Source: Candidatus Poribacteria bacterium
GTDB lineage: Bacteria > Poribacteria > WGA-4E > PCPOR2b
Assembly: GCA_028819845.1 (NCBI GenBank)
Contig: JAPPKS010000012.1
Location: 1-64,000, forward strand
Direction: 5' to 3'
DNA length: 64,000 bases
A model generated the notes under the pieces. That model was not told the origin of the DNA. It was given only the letters and a program-made list of their open reading frames with translations, and did not search any database. The position numbers and the translations under genes were made by a program. Shown piece by piece: positions 25,050 through 33,917 of this stretch; position 1 is the first letter of the stretch, and every line of letters starts with the position of its first letter.

Positions 25050-25253
25050 GAAAAATATTGAGCGTTGGACATACGCAGATTGACATCCAAATTTTGGAAC
25101 GCGGGTTACGGCATACGGCACATGCCAACCGCCTTTTCGATGAGAAGTGTCTGATGCCTAATGGCTTGAACAGATCCAATAATGACGGACGCACGTAGAA
25201 TTTTAAAGCCTTGTGAGAGAAGTTTTTGGACGGTTACATGTCACAAATTTTCG

Positions 25254-25282
25254 TTGCAGGCGCCATTCAGGTATGCTATAAT
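25254..25282 (+). promoter_or_regulatory. Promoter of the pyrophosphatase-like/mtnA genes
   Basis: TTGCAG (25254-25259), 17 bp, then TATAAT (25277-25282) preceded by TG-C, giving an extended -10. The ATG of the first gene is at 25518, leaving an untranslated leader of roughly 230 nt. Confidence 0.7.
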
Positions 25283-25517
25283 GTGATAAAATGAAAATTA
25301 ATTTACAGTCTTAATCCCGATACGCTATTTCATAATAGGAGGTGTGGCAAAAAGGCAATTATTTTTAGTCCAATTAACGTGTAGGAACCGGAATTCTCGT
25401 TAAGAAATGCTGCTATATTTCAACTGAAGAACGGTTGATATTTTTTCTTGAATTTTTCAGATCTCATAGGCCGAGAATACCAAAACTAACTGTTAGCTAC
25501 AATAGAAGGTAATAAAG

Positions 25518-26153
25518 ATGAATCTGCAGGAAATCTCCCTTGGACGTCATGCACCTTCGATAGTCAATGTCGTCATTGAAGCATCGAAGAACAGTCAGGA
25601 GAAATATCACTTCCACGCCAAGAGCGGCAGATTTAAACTGGCGTATAAGTTCAGCGTGCCGGTTCCAACAGAATACGGTTGGATACCAGAAACCATAGCG
25701 GAGGATGGACACTTCCTCAATGCCATGGTGATTGGTCGTGAGCCGACTCACCCGGGTTATATCTGTGAGGCGCGCCCGATTGGCATGCTGAAACGGAAAG
25801 ACAACGATCATCACATAATTTGTGTTTTGCTGGGCGACGAAGAGTACGCTTCTATTCAGGATATTGCCGACCTGAATATCAATTGGATACGGAAGATTGT
25901 CGCCTTTTTTGAACCTTACTTTGAGTTGTCCGGGTGGTTGACCAGAATTGAAGCAATAGAGGCGATTAAATCCGCACACGGGAAATACCGGACTAGGCGC
26001 AGACGGCCGCACACAGCAAGAGGGCGCAGAAACAAACCGGCTCTAAGTAGTTCAATCAATAGCCGCACGCCGCAAGCCGACTTTGGCGATGACCGTGAGC
26101 GAGTTGATGCACCTTATCCGGCGGAGGAAGAGGATGCCCACCCCAACAATTGA
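25518..26153 (+). CDS. Family I inorganic pyrophosphatase-like protein lacking key catalytic residues
   Basis: 211 residues. Residues 10-145 follow the family I pyrophosphatase order: ASKNSQEKYHFHAKSGRFKL, VPTEYGWIPETIAEDG, VIGREPTHPGYICEARPIGM, DLNINWIRKIVAFFEPYFEL. The active-site segment D-G-D-P-L-D-A of real enzymes is here D-G-H-F-L-N-A (residues 63-69), so two metal-binding Asp residues are replaced. The later D-E-x-G-x-D-x-K region is shortened to KDNDHHIICV, losing Asp and Lys. The C-terminal 60 residues are a basic, disordered-looking extension (KYRTRRRRPHTARGRRNK). The fold is probably kept but hydrolysis lost, so binding of a phosphate compound or regulation is more likely. ATG 25518 has AGAAGG upstream. 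The end overlaps mtnA by 20 bp. Confidence 0.78.
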   Translation: MNLQEISLGRHAPSIVNVVIEASKNSQEKYHFHAKSGRFKLAYKFSVPVPTEYGWIPETIAEDGHFLNAMVIGREPTHPGYICEARPIGMLKRKDNDHHIICVLLGDEEYASIQDIADLNINWIRKIVAFFEPYFELSGWLTRIEAIEAIKSAHGKYRTRRRRPHTARGRRNKPALSSSINSRTPQADFGDDRERVDAPYPAEEEDAHPNN

Positions 26154-27204
26154 GTGGGTTGATGGCGGCGTACGTTTGATTGATCAAACGTTGCTGCCGA
26201 ATGAACTCAAACAGATAGATTGTGATGATGTAGAATGCGTTTGGGAAGCGATAAAGTCGCTTAGGGTTCGCGGTGCACCCGCGATTGGAATAGCGGGTGC
26301 CTTGGGCACAGTGTTAGGCATCTGGAACTCAAAAGAAACAAGATTCGCTGAATTTGTCGATGAACTTCATGGGGTGACAGACTATCTTGCGTCCTCTCGT
26401 CCAACGGCCGTGAACCTGTTTTGGGCGCTTGACCGCATGAAGATGACAGCAGCAAAGCACAAACATCTAGAGATTGCCGAGATCAAGCAGGTGTTGCTGG
26501 ATGAAGCACTGAAAATCATCGATGAAGACCGCGCGATGTGCCGCGCGATCGGAGAACACGGTCTGAGTCTCATCAAAAACAACGATACAATTTTGACACA
26601 TTGTAATGCCGGAGGATTAGCGACTGCTGACTATGGGACGGCTCTAGCAGTGATGTTCAAAGCTCATGAGTCCGGTAAGAATATTCGAGTCTACGCCGAT
26701 GAGACGCGGCCGCTGCTCCAGGGATCCCGCTTGACGACTTGGGAGCTGATGCAAGCGGGTATAGATGTGACGCTTATCTGCGACAACATGGCAGCACAAG
26801 TGATGAAAGAGGGTAAAATTCAGTGCGTTATTGTGGGCGCGGACCGTATCGCAGCAAATGGAGACGCAGCAAATAAAATTGGAACCTACGGCGTCGCTGT
26901 ACTAGCTGAAGCACATGAAATCCCATTCTATGTCGCTGCCCCAACATCAACACTTGATTTCTCCATAGACACCGGAGCGCAAATCCCCATTGAACAGCGC
27001 CGCGCTGAAGAAATAACAGAGGGGTTTGGGAGACAGACTGCTCCGGAAGGCGTCAAAGTTTACAGTCCTGCCTTCGATGTTACACCAGCCCGCCTAATTG
27101 ATGCAATTATCACGGACAAGGGAATCGCCCGCCCGCCCTATGAAATCAACCTGAAGGCGCTTGCCGAAAATCGAGAAATGCCCAACTACGCTCAGAGTAG
27201 CTAA
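26134..27204 (+). CDS. mtnA: Methylthioribose-1-phosphate isomerase
   Basis: 356 residues from ATG 26134 (GGAGG 8-10 nt upstream). An upstream in-frame ATG at 26083 lies deeper in the preceding gene and would add residues not seen in the family. It converts 5-methylthioribose 1-phosphate to methylthioribulose 1-phosphate in the methionine salvage pathway, in the cytoplasm. Signatures: VRGAPAIGIAGALG, ILTHCNAGGLATADYGTALA (catalytic Cys), YADETRPLLQGSRLTTWEL and VIVGADRIAANGDAANKIGT (catalytic Asp), and a C-terminal RAEEIT pattern typical of MtnA rather than eIF-2B alpha. An exported MTA/SAH nucleosidase is encoded at 39083. No mtnK or mtnB was seen in the window, so the rest of the pathway must be elsewhere or absent. 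Confidence 0.93.
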   Translation: MPTPTIEWVDGGVRLIDQTLLPNELKQIDCDDVECVWEAIKSLRVRGAPAIGIAGALGTVLGIWNSKETRFAEFVDELHGVTDYLASSRPTAVNLFWALDRMKMTAAKHKHLEIAEIKQVLLDEALKIIDEDRAMCRAIGEHGLSLIKNNDTILTHCNAGGLATADYGTALAVMFKAHESGKNIRVYADETRPLLQGSRLTTWELMQAGIDVTLICDNMAAQVMKEGKIQCVIVGADRIAANGDAANKIGTYGVAVLAEAHEIPFYVAAPTSTLDFSIDTGAQIPIEQRRAEEITEGFGRQTAPEGVKVYSPAFDVTPARLIDAIITDKGIARPPYEINLKALAENREMPNYAQSS

Positions 27205-27280
27205 AATAGCTCGAAGTTGGTTCAGTGAGTTTGGCTTTAACCGAAACACCGCTAACCGGCACACCATTTTAAGGATGAAA

Positions 27281-28639
27281 ATGGCAACCCCTGTTGTGAT
27301 GCCCAAGCTAGGGCAGTCTGTAGAAAGTTGCATTATCGTCAGTTGGAAAAAAGAAAAAGGGGATTCTATCGCTGAAGGCGATTTGCTCTGCGAAATAGAA
27401 ACCGATAAGGCAACGCTGGAACTGGAAAGCACCGCTACTGGGACGATATTGGAACTATTTTTCAGCGAAGGCGATGAGGTCCAGGTTCAGTCCAATATCG
27501 CCGTCATTGGGGAACCTGGAGAAGATGTGAATAGCTGGCGGACCGACTCGGTGGCAGAGACCCCCGCGGGCGAAGGCACTTATCGTAATACCGGTGCCGC
27601 AGTTGAGCCGGCTCCAAACGAACAGAATACCACGTCGCAGACTCCTATCATCCAAGCGACTCCGACACGAACAAGTTTAAATTCTACTAGGATATCGCCT
27701 CGTGCCGCGCATTTGGCAGCAAAGCACAGCGTAAATATTGCACATATACGTGGAACAGGCCCTAGCGGCCGCATAATCGAACGAGATATACAAACGTCCC
27801 TCGCCGACAGACAGCCGTTGACACCTCGTGCGAAGACTGCGGCGGCACAGGACCACCTCATTGCACCAACCCATGGTTCAGGAATTGGCGGGCGAGTGAC
27901 CGCTGGAGATTTGCGTGCTATTGCGATTACACCTTCACCGGAGAGTGAAATTCACGAGATTCCGCTTAAAGGCATAAGAAAGATTGTCGCCGAGCGCATG
28001 TTAAGTTCCATGCAATCCACCGCTCAACTCACACTCAATGCATCGGCGAATGCAAGCGCGTTACTCGCGTACCGTGAGTGTTTGAAGCAAAGCGAGGAAT
28101 CGCTCGACTTACGAGGCATCACCGTCAACGATTTAATGCTATTCGCCGTGTCAAGGACATTGGCCGAATACCCTGATTTAAATGCACATTTTACGGAAGA
28201 CACAATTTTCCAATATCGGGATGTACACTTAGGGTTTGCGGTGGATACGCCTCGCGGTTTAATAGTGCCGGTAATTCAGAATGCCAACACGTTGAATTTG
28301 AAAGGCATTTCCCAAGAATCGAAAAGGCTCGCTGACGCATGTATAAAAGGAAATGTATCGCCCGACGTATTGACCGGCGGAACCTTTACAGTGACGAACC
28401 TCGGGGGATTAGGGATCGAGAACTTTACACCCATTCTCAATCCGCCTCAGGCAGGAATTCTTGGAATAGGAAACGTAAACCTAAAACCCATGGAAATTCA
28501 AGGCGACGTGCAGTTTGTTCCGCACATTGCATTATCTTTGACAATAAACCACCAAGTGGTTGATGGCGCGCCTGCCGCGCGGTTTCTGCAGACGTTATCG
28601 AAACGATTAGCAAATTTCAATTTTTTGTTGGCTATGTAA
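27281..28639 (+). CDS. Dihydrolipoamide acyltransferase (E2) of a 2-oxoacid dehydrogenase complex
   Basis: 452 residues from ATG 27281 (AAGGA 5 nt upstream; ATG 27275 is also possible). The N-terminal lipoyl domain is TPVVMPKLGQSVESCIIVSW with the lipoylated Lys in CEIETDKATLELE (about residue 43). After a Pro/Thr linker there are two E3/E1-binding segments, ISPRAAHLAAKHSVNIAHIR...GPSGRIIERDI and TPRAKTAAAQDH...GSGIGGRVTAGDL. The catalytic acyltransferase domain ends with INHQVVDGAPAARF, whose His (about residue 423) and Asp form the H-x-x-x-D-G active site. It transfers acyl groups from lipoamide to CoA in pyruvate- or 2-oxoglutarate-type complexes. No E1 or E3 gene lies nearby, so complex type is not assigned. 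It follows mtnA after 76 bp. Confidence 0.9.
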   Translation: MATPVVMPKLGQSVESCIIVSWKKEKGDSIAEGDLLCEIETDKATLELESTATGTILELFFSEGDEVQVQSNIAVIGEPGEDVNSWRTDSVAETPAGEGTYRNTGAAVEPAPNEQNTTSQTPIIQATPTRTSLNSTRISPRAAHLAAKHSVNIAHIRGTGPSGRIIERDIQTSLADRQPLTPRAKTAAAQDHLIAPTHGSGIGGRVTAGDLRAIAITPSPESEIHEIPLKGIRKIVAERMLSSMQSTAQLTLNASANASALLAYRECLKQSEESLDLRGITVNDLMLFAVSRTLAEYPDLNAHFTEDTIFQYRDVHLGFAVDTPRGLIVPVIQNANTLNLKGISQESKRLADACIKGNVSPDVLTGGTFTVTNLGGLGIENFTPILNPPQAGILGIGNVNLKPMEIQGDVQFVPHIALSLTINHQVVDGAPAARFLQTLSKRLANFNFLLAM

Positions 28640-28739
28640 CCGAACTAAATCATCGCAGAAATAGCGGTCGACATGGATTTGGCGAGTCGATGTGTGCCTG
28701 AGATGTCGAAAATGGGTAACCACATAACGGGAGATTGGA

Positions 28740-29528
28740 ATGCCGAAATATGGCATTATCGCTTTATTACTGATCGCACCTATGACTGCGGGCTGCGCCA
28801 CACCGTATGTGCGGCAGTGGGAGTCACAACTTTGGCAAGTGCCAAACGAAACCGATGGCGCAACACCTGAATTCGGCCAGTTCAAAGCGGAAGATTTAGA
28901 TTTTGGAATAATATGTACAGAATTCCGGCAGGTCGGTAATCTAAATAACCGTATCATCGGCATTGGTGTCTCATGCCGCAATGACGCTAGGGAGCCAATG
29001 TCTTTGCCGTTAAATCCAATTCAGGTTGTTGATGCGTCAAAAATACTGATACAGCCGCTCTCGCTGAACCAAGTGATGTATAAGTTTTACGGGGGCGGGT
29101 TGCGTGAAGATGCACAGATTGAACGCCTCGCTGAGTCCAGTAAGCCGTTAGCCGCTTACGGGAATTCAATCTTGGAAAACGTCCTTCTTGGGGTAATAAA
29201 TGCGTATCGGGAATATGAACGCGGGGCAATTATTACTGAATTCCACCGCAAGGAAGCCTTGCCCTACGATTTGTATTACAAGCGATTCACACCTACTGTA
29301 CTACCGGCGGAGGTATCAACAGTCTGGGTAACATATTACCCTTTTGCAACCGACACAATTACAATCATGTTTCACGGAGGAAACGTCGAAGATGGTGTAC
29401 TATTCCAGCAACCCCCGCCACCACCACCGACAGCCGCTTCCGATCCACCACCGTCTAATGCGAGACGCCTATTTATGTCATTTTTGGCAGGTGTCACCAT
29501 TTGGATTTTTGTAGTTAGTATCACGTAA
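28740..29528 (+). CDS. Putative lipoprotein with C-terminal membrane helix, function unknown
   Basis: 262 residues. The lipobox LLLIAPMTAGC places the lipidated Cys at residue 19. A long soluble part of beta-rich character follows (DFGIICTEFRQVGN, RIIGIGVSCRNDAREPMSLP, TVWVTYYPFATDTITIMFHG). Then a proline-rich linker (QQPPPPPPTAASDPPPS) and a hydrophobic end LFMSFLAGVTIWIFVVSIT. A lipid anchor plus a C-terminal helix is unusual and may span the periplasm between outer and inner membrane. ATG 28740 has GGGAG 7 nt upstream. Domain family not recognised. It is 100 bp downstream of the E2 gene, probably a separate function. Confidence 0.7.
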   Translation: MPKYGIIALLLIAPMTAGCATPYVRQWESQLWQVPNETDGATPEFGQFKAEDLDFGIICTEFRQVGNLNNRIIGIGVSCRNDAREPMSLPLNPIQVVDASKILIQPLSLNQVMYKFYGGGLREDAQIERLAESSKPLAAYGNSILENVLLGVINAYREYERGAIITEFHRKEALPYDLYYKRFTPTVLPAEVSTVWVTYYPFATDTITIMFHGGNVEDGVLFQQPPPPPPTAASDPPPSNARRLFMSFLAGVTIWIFVVSIT

Positions 29529-29639
29529 CCAACCGCGCAATTTCATTCGGGACGACGCTGAGAAGTTTCTATTACGGTATGTAAAATTCCGAGGATAGAT
29601 TCGCATCGTGTTTTGTTCATACACTACTACATTGAGTTT

Positions 29640-30596
29640 TTAACCAATCCGATATTTTCCCAACCCGAACATGGCATTTTTGCCGACGTGCAGAAGTTCG
29701 CCTAGCACAACAAACGGCATAAACATCGCTAATTCACCTTCATACGTCACATTACCAACCAGTCCGTCGAACTGCGCCTTCTTATCCTGCCGCGAGGTAT
29801 GTTGTGTCACATCTTTCCACTCAAGTGAGGTTTCGGTCGTCTCAACTGTCTTCGCCTTTTCAATTAGTTCTTTAAAGTCGATTTCTAGCGATTCGCCGCA
29901 ATGGAAATACGCCAGCGCCGAGATGCGTTCAATCAAATGCTTCCAGAAGATGTGGAACGGCAGCTTATCCGCTAACTTTCCGTCATGCGCAATCCGTGTT
30001 GGTGCCAGTAGATGGAGCGTCAAGGTATTCAATGAGTCAAAACGCGCAGCGAGCAATGATAAGGCTTCCCTCTGAATCTCGGCGAATCTGAGCGCGTTAT
30101 CAAAATTGTGCACCATCTGCGTGTCGCTATCATAGACCGATTCTCTGCTGTCAGTCAGGACTTGGGTTAACTGAAAGCGTCCACGCTTCTTGCCAATGCC
30201 GCTCTCGCCCAAGTCGCGGAAACTGACTAAAAAATAAGGGAGGTGATCAATAGCGCGGCCAATGAGTGTTAGTTGAAATGCGAAGGATTCGCCGCGGCGG
30301 TATTCGCCTTGCGTCCCCAACGGATCAATTACGAACGGTCTGGGCACATCGTCGTAAGCTGGGAACTGATCCGCGCCCTCGAAGGGGGCGGTTTCGAAGT
30401 TGTAAGGGTAGGAACAGACGGTATTGAGGGTGCAATCTCGGCAGTCAATGGATCCTTGCGTGCAGACCAACTTTCGGAATGCCGGTCCGAATCCGGCCTG
30501 GAGGGTAGAGCCGGTGTAAGTCGGCATCATAATTGTCGATCGCGCCGTTAGAATCACATGGTAACGCGCAAGTCGGAAGTTTTGGAGTAAGCTCAT
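29640..30596 (-). CDS. cas6: CRISPR-associated endoribonuclease Cas6 (PF10040 type), orphan
   Basis: 318 residues. The N-terminal part has STLQAGFGPAFRKLVC and a four-cysteine cluster (C45, C52, C55, C61: CTQGSIDCRDCTLNTVC followed by YPYNFET), as found in many Cas6 of this group. The C-terminus carries the glycine-rich RAMP loop LGELLHVGKNAMFGLGKYRI. Cas6 cuts pre-crRNA within repeats. A candidate catalytic His is not assigned. No other cas gene and no repeat-spacer array is visible on either side within the window, so it either serves an array elsewhere or is a remnant of a lost locus. ATG 30596 has no strong ribosome site. It is divergent from the gene at 30998. Confidence 0.85.
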   Translation of the reverse strand: MSLLQNFRLARYHVILTARSTIMMPTYTGSTLQAGFGPAFRKLVCTQGSIDCRDCTLNTVCSYPYNFETAPFEGADQFPAYDDVPRPFVIDPLGTQGEYRRGESFAFQLTLIGRAIDHLPYFLVSFRDLGESGIGKKRGRFQLTQVLTDSRESVYDSDTQMVHNFDNALRFAEIQREALSLLAARFDSLNTLTLHLLAPTRIAHDGKLADKLPFHIFWKHLIERISALAYFHCGESLEIDFKELIEKAKTVETTETSLEWKDVTQHTSRQDKKAQFDGLVGNVTYEGELAMFMPFVVLGELLHVGKNAMFGLGKYRIG

Positions 30597-30782
30597 CGGT
30601 TTAATCTTTTTACCATCTTGTGTTGATAATTGTCAATCAAAAAATGCACCATCCAATCGCGCCGCAAACAAAACAATCGAGTCGATTCATGCTAATTTAA
30701 CAATGATTTGAAATTCTCAACCCAGGCAACGCAGGCTTGGTTGTATCCCTTAGTACGGCGGAGTACATCAAGCAGATTAGAC

Positions 30783-30811
30783 TTGTTAATTTATTAACAA
30801 CGCGCTATAAT
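30783..30811 (+). promoter_or_regulatory. Promoter with palindromic operator over the -35 box
   Basis: TTGTTA (30783-30788), 17-bp spacer, TATAAT (30806-30811). The -35 box is the left half of the perfect palindrome TTGTTAA-TTTA-TTAACAA (30783-30800), which would be a natural repressor site. It points to the gene at 30998 with a leader of about 180 nt. The rest of the 30597-30997 gap shows no gene and no CRISPR repeats; TTGACA on the minus strand (30631-30636) could serve cas6. Confidence 0.65.
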
Positions 30812-30997
30812 ATACATCATATCTCGTATCGGGTAGGACTGAAAATTAGTGCATGAATCAACCGATTCTAACGTTGATTTAACCGCTGTCCGCTAAGCGG
30901 AGTCCACCGAACCGTCGCAGTATTTTTGAATTAGCGTTGACCGAGCCCGTCTCAACTCATCCTGGACGTTTTTGTACATTTAAACAGGAGGAATTTT

Positions 30998-32374
30998 ATG
31001 AACAGCGGCGAAAAAGCAATTCGTTGGTTCAGAATTAAATTGGCGATGTTAATGGTGCTAAAAAAGATGCTCGCGGCCGCAACGATTTGGGGGTTGCTTT
31101 GGGGCACCGCGATTATCGTGCTCCGCGCAACTATCGGGATGCCGCGTTTCACGCTGCTGGTCGGCGTTATCGGTCTATCAATTGCCGTAATCGTCGCTAT
31201 TATACTCGCGTTGCGTAAAATTCCGAATCGGATTGCCGTAAGAGCTAGCCTAGACAAATACAGCGGGTCTGGTGGGCTTGTGATGGCGGCAGAAACTGAA
31301 GCACTTGGAAAATGGTCTGAACAAATGCCGCGGATCCACCAGCCGCGTTTCCGTTGGCGCGGCGGGATTTCTTTAATCCGCTTTGCAGGGGCTGCCGTAT
31401 TCGTATTTATTAGCTTCTTGATTCCGCAACGGTTTGTCGAAATCTCTAAAGCACACCCTCTTGATATCAGCGAAGAGGTCAACCAATTGGCGGATGGACT
31501 TGATGTGCTCAAAGAAGAAGAGATTATGCAATTAACGCAGGCGGAAGCGCTCGAAAAAAAACTGGATCAGCTGCAAACGGAGGCTGCAGGTGAAGATCCA
31601 GCCAAGACATGGGAAGCGTTGGATCATCTCACGGACGTCATCTCGCAAGAATCCACGGCCGCTGCGGAGGACGCCCTGAACGAAACCGAAAGCTTGACGG
31701 AGGCAGAAACTCTGGCTGATGCGTTAATGAGCGATGCATCAGAGATGGAATCCCGTCTGTTAGCGGAGGCAATGACGGCGTTGTCCGGTTTGCTTCAGAA
31801 GGCGGGTGAAGAGAATGAGCTGCTCGCCGAACAGCTTTCAAATTTGGATGCCGATGCGGCTGAGTTTACGTCCGAGCAGCTTAAAGAAATCTCCGCGGCG
31901 TTGCGTCTTTCTAAACGAGAAATCATGGATCGCCTAGCGAAGCTTTATGAAGTAAACCTAATTGATTTGGAAACGCTGAATGCATGTGAGAAGCTTGGGG
32001 AGTGCAACAGCGATGGCCTTGCCGCTTTCCTCGCCGAAAACTCCGGACTCATGTCGGTATCCGATTGCGTTGGCGGTTGGTGTCGAGGCGGTATCGGACG
32101 CGGACCTGGCCATGCCCCCATGACCTGGACCGACGGCTCCACGGAGGAAGGTGCGGAGTTCAAGGAAGAAACTCTTCCACTATCGAACATAGCGTCTCTA
32201 GAGGATAGTGAAATCTTTGGGGTTAGCGCGGCTGCACCGTCAATAGAGGCATCCAATCCGATAAAGCAATCGGCAGCACTCAATGGTGCGGCGGTTGGCG
32301 GCGGTTCATCCGTTACGCAAACCGTCCTGCCCCGCCACAAAGCGTCGGTTAAACGATATTTTGACAGACCGTAA
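30998..32374 (+). CDS. Membrane protein with acidic coiled-coil domain, MoxR-locus associated
   Basis: 458 residues. There are two close N-terminal helices (MLAAATIWGLLWGTAIIVL and FTLLVGVIGLSIAVIVAIIL), a third near residue 135 (IRFAGAAVFVFISFLI), then a long Glu/Leu/Ala-rich helical region (residues about 155-340) predicted to form coiled coil. After two cysteine pairs (CEKLGEC, SDCVGGWC) comes a glycine-rich motif GGIGRGPGHAPMTWTDGS, recalling proteins encoded next to MoxR/DUF58 genes in Planctomycetes. Start ATG 30998 with AGGAGG 6 nt upstream is firm, and the promoter at 30783 is good. Function unknown; the neighbourhood suggests work with the MoxR chaperone in the envelope. Confidence 0.75.
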   Translation: MNSGEKAIRWFRIKLAMLMVLKKMLAAATIWGLLWGTAIIVLRATIGMPRFTLLVGVIGLSIAVIVAIILALRKIPNRIAVRASLDKYSGSGGLVMAAETEALGKWSEQMPRIHQPRFRWRGGISLIRFAGAAVFVFISFLIPQRFVEISKAHPLDISEEVNQLADGLDVLKEEEIMQLTQAEALEKKLDQLQTEAAGEDPAKTWEALDHLTDVISQESTAAAEDALNETESLTEAETLADALMSDASEMESRLLAEAMTALSGLLQKAGEENELLAEQLSNLDADAAEFTSEQLKEISAALRLSKREIMDRLAKLYEVNLIDLETLNACEKLGECNSDGLAAFLAENSGLMSVSDCVGGWCRGGIGRGPGHAPMTWTDGSTEEGAEFKEETLPLSNIASLEDSEIFGVSAAAPSIEASNPIKQSAALNGAAVGGGSSVTQTVLPRHKASVKRYFDRP

Positions 32375-32861
32375 TGCGTCGTTGACGTAAGCATAGTTTT
32401 ATTGACTCGCAATTAAATTTACACGGTAATTTTTGAACCTACCGAAACGCGATGATGCCAGCCATCATATCTCCTACTAATGTCACTAACAAAACACGGG
32501 GCGCTAGGTGTTGTATTGCCGGTGGTATGCCGCGTAAAGAAGCCAAATTGTTTCAAAAGGCTATTTCAATTTCGATGATGATAGATACTCATGGTTAGCT
32601 TTCTTGATATAGATACTCTAATTCACATCAGCCGTCGGAATTGGCACTATCCGGCAATCCAGTGGCGAGTGCGATAGGCTTTACTGTAGGTTAAAACTAT
32701 CACCCTCCTTTATTAGCCAGTTGATCCGCTTTTGACTAAGGGCGGAATCCTCGATTGAAGCGCAACGCGCAAGTAATATCTCTTGACCGGTAAAGTTCTT
32801 CGCAAAAATTTTGGATTTTCCGGACAGCTTATTCACCCTCTCACTCCGCACCGAAGATATA
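32375..32861. other. Intergenic region before the MoxR gene
   Basis: About 490 bp with no recognised gene. A 48-codon frame at 32452 lacks a ribosome site and any family signature and is not called. No terminator or promoter with two good hexamers was identified, though the length suggests that the MoxR gene has its own promoter. Confidence 0.45.
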
Positions 32862-33917
32862 ATGCCAGATAACGAGAAATCCGAAAGCCTTCTTCAACCT
32901 GAAGAACTGAGGCCCGCTGTCGATCTTGCGGCGAGAGCACTTGCGGAACTCGACCGAATCCTGCTCGGTCGTTCCGATTTGCATCGCATGGTACTCATCG
33001 GAATTCTGAGTCATGGACACATTCTGCTTGAGGGTGTGCCCGGTGTTGGTAAAACTGCGCTTGTCAAGGCGTTGGGTCAGCTACTTAACCTCGAATTCAA
33101 CCGCGTACAGTTCACGCCAGACTTGATGCCGGGCGACATTGTCGGTACACATATCCTGCAGCAATCCCCGGAGGGGAGTCGGGAAATGACGTTCCAAGCG
33201 GGACCAGTTTTCACGAACATCCTGCTCGCCGATGAGATTAATCGCGCTTCTCCGAAAACCCAATCCGCATTGCTTGAGGCAATGCAGGAGCGTTGCGTCA
33301 CGCTGCTTGGGAATACTCGCCCGTTGCCGAATCCTTTTTTCGTCCTCGCCTCCCAAAACCCAATCGAATTGGAGGGAACGTACCCGCTCCCCGAAGCACA
33401 GTTGGATCGATTCCTGTTCAAACTAATCGTCCCAAGCGCCGACGTGGCGGTGCTCGACGACATTATCTCAACCCGCCGGCGCGGCGAACCGCCTGTACCC
33501 GTATGGTCAATGGACGCCGAGGAACTGCATCAGCTATTCGATGTGATGGATAAAATATTTTTGCCCAAGCCCGTTTCGCGGTACATTTCACGTTTGACCG
33601 CATCTACCCATCCAAATTTTCCTGAGTCTACCGATGATGTTCGAAGATACGTTACCTACGCCGCATCGCCGCGAGCCGCGATAGCGATGGCGGAGGCGGC
33701 GCGAGCCTCTGCTTTGATTTCGGGCCGCCCAACGGTTGGATTTGAAGATGTGAAATCGGTCGCTTCGTCCGTGCTGAATCATCGCGTAATTTTGAACTAT
33801 CAGGCCCGCTTCGATAGTGTGGATACCTTCGCAGTAGTAAGTAGTCTTCTTGACTCCCTTGACGAAACTAACTTGAATCTGCCCGATGACGTTGAGATTC
33901 GATTCGAGTCAGAGTGA
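32862..33917 (+). CDS. MoxR-family AAA+ ATPase
   Basis: 351 residues from ATG 32862; the frame is open to 32811 but the shorter form fits the family. Walker A is LLEGVPGVGKTALVKAL (about residue 54), Walker B NILLADEINRASPKTQSALLEAMQE, followed by sensor 1 VLASQNPIELEGTYPLPEAQLDRF and the C-terminal lid. MoxR ATPases act as chaperones that insert cofactors or mature partner proteins, usually together with VWA-domain proteins; a DUF58 protein (45247) and a VWA protein (41673) are encoded further down on the same strand. All motifs are intact. Confidence 0.93.
   Translation: MPDNEKSESLLQPEELRPAVDLAARALAELDRILLGRSDLHRMVLIGILSHGHILLEGVPGVGKTALVKALGQLLNLEFNRVQFTPDLMPGDIVGTHILQQSPEGSREMTFQAGPVFTNILLADEINRASPKTQSALLEAMQERCVTLLGNTRPLPNPFFVLASQNPIELEGTYPLPEAQLDRFLFKLIVPSADVAVLDDIISTRRRGEPPVPVWSMDAEELHQLFDVMDKIFLPKPVSRYISRLTASTHPNFPESTDDVRRYVTYAASPRAAIAMAEAARASALISGRPTVGFEDVKSVASSVLNHRVILNYQARFDSVDTFAVVSSLLDSLDETNLNLPDDVEIRFESE

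Larger units (their letters stand above)
24959..25517. other. Divergent intergenic region holding promoters for both strands
   Basis: No gene is recognised in these 560 bp. Promoter-like sequences for the minus-strand LamG series and for the plus-strand pyrophosphatase-like/mtnA pair are listed separately. The plus-strand leader after about 25290 is some 230 nt long and T-rich toward its end (a run around 25438-25460). No known riboswitch pattern was identified in it. Confidence 0.5.

Noticed and set aside
25283-25517. Small leader ORF or riboswitch before the pyrophosphatase-like gene
   Set aside because: A GTG 19-codon frame has AGGAGG too close to its start, and no known riboswitch consensus was visible.
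30597-30997. Possible CRISPR array beside cas6
   Set aside because: No regularly spaced direct repeats of 25-37 bp were found on either side of the gene.
32452-32600. 48-codon frame upstream of the MoxR gene
   Set aside because: No ribosome site and no similarity; composition not clearly coding.
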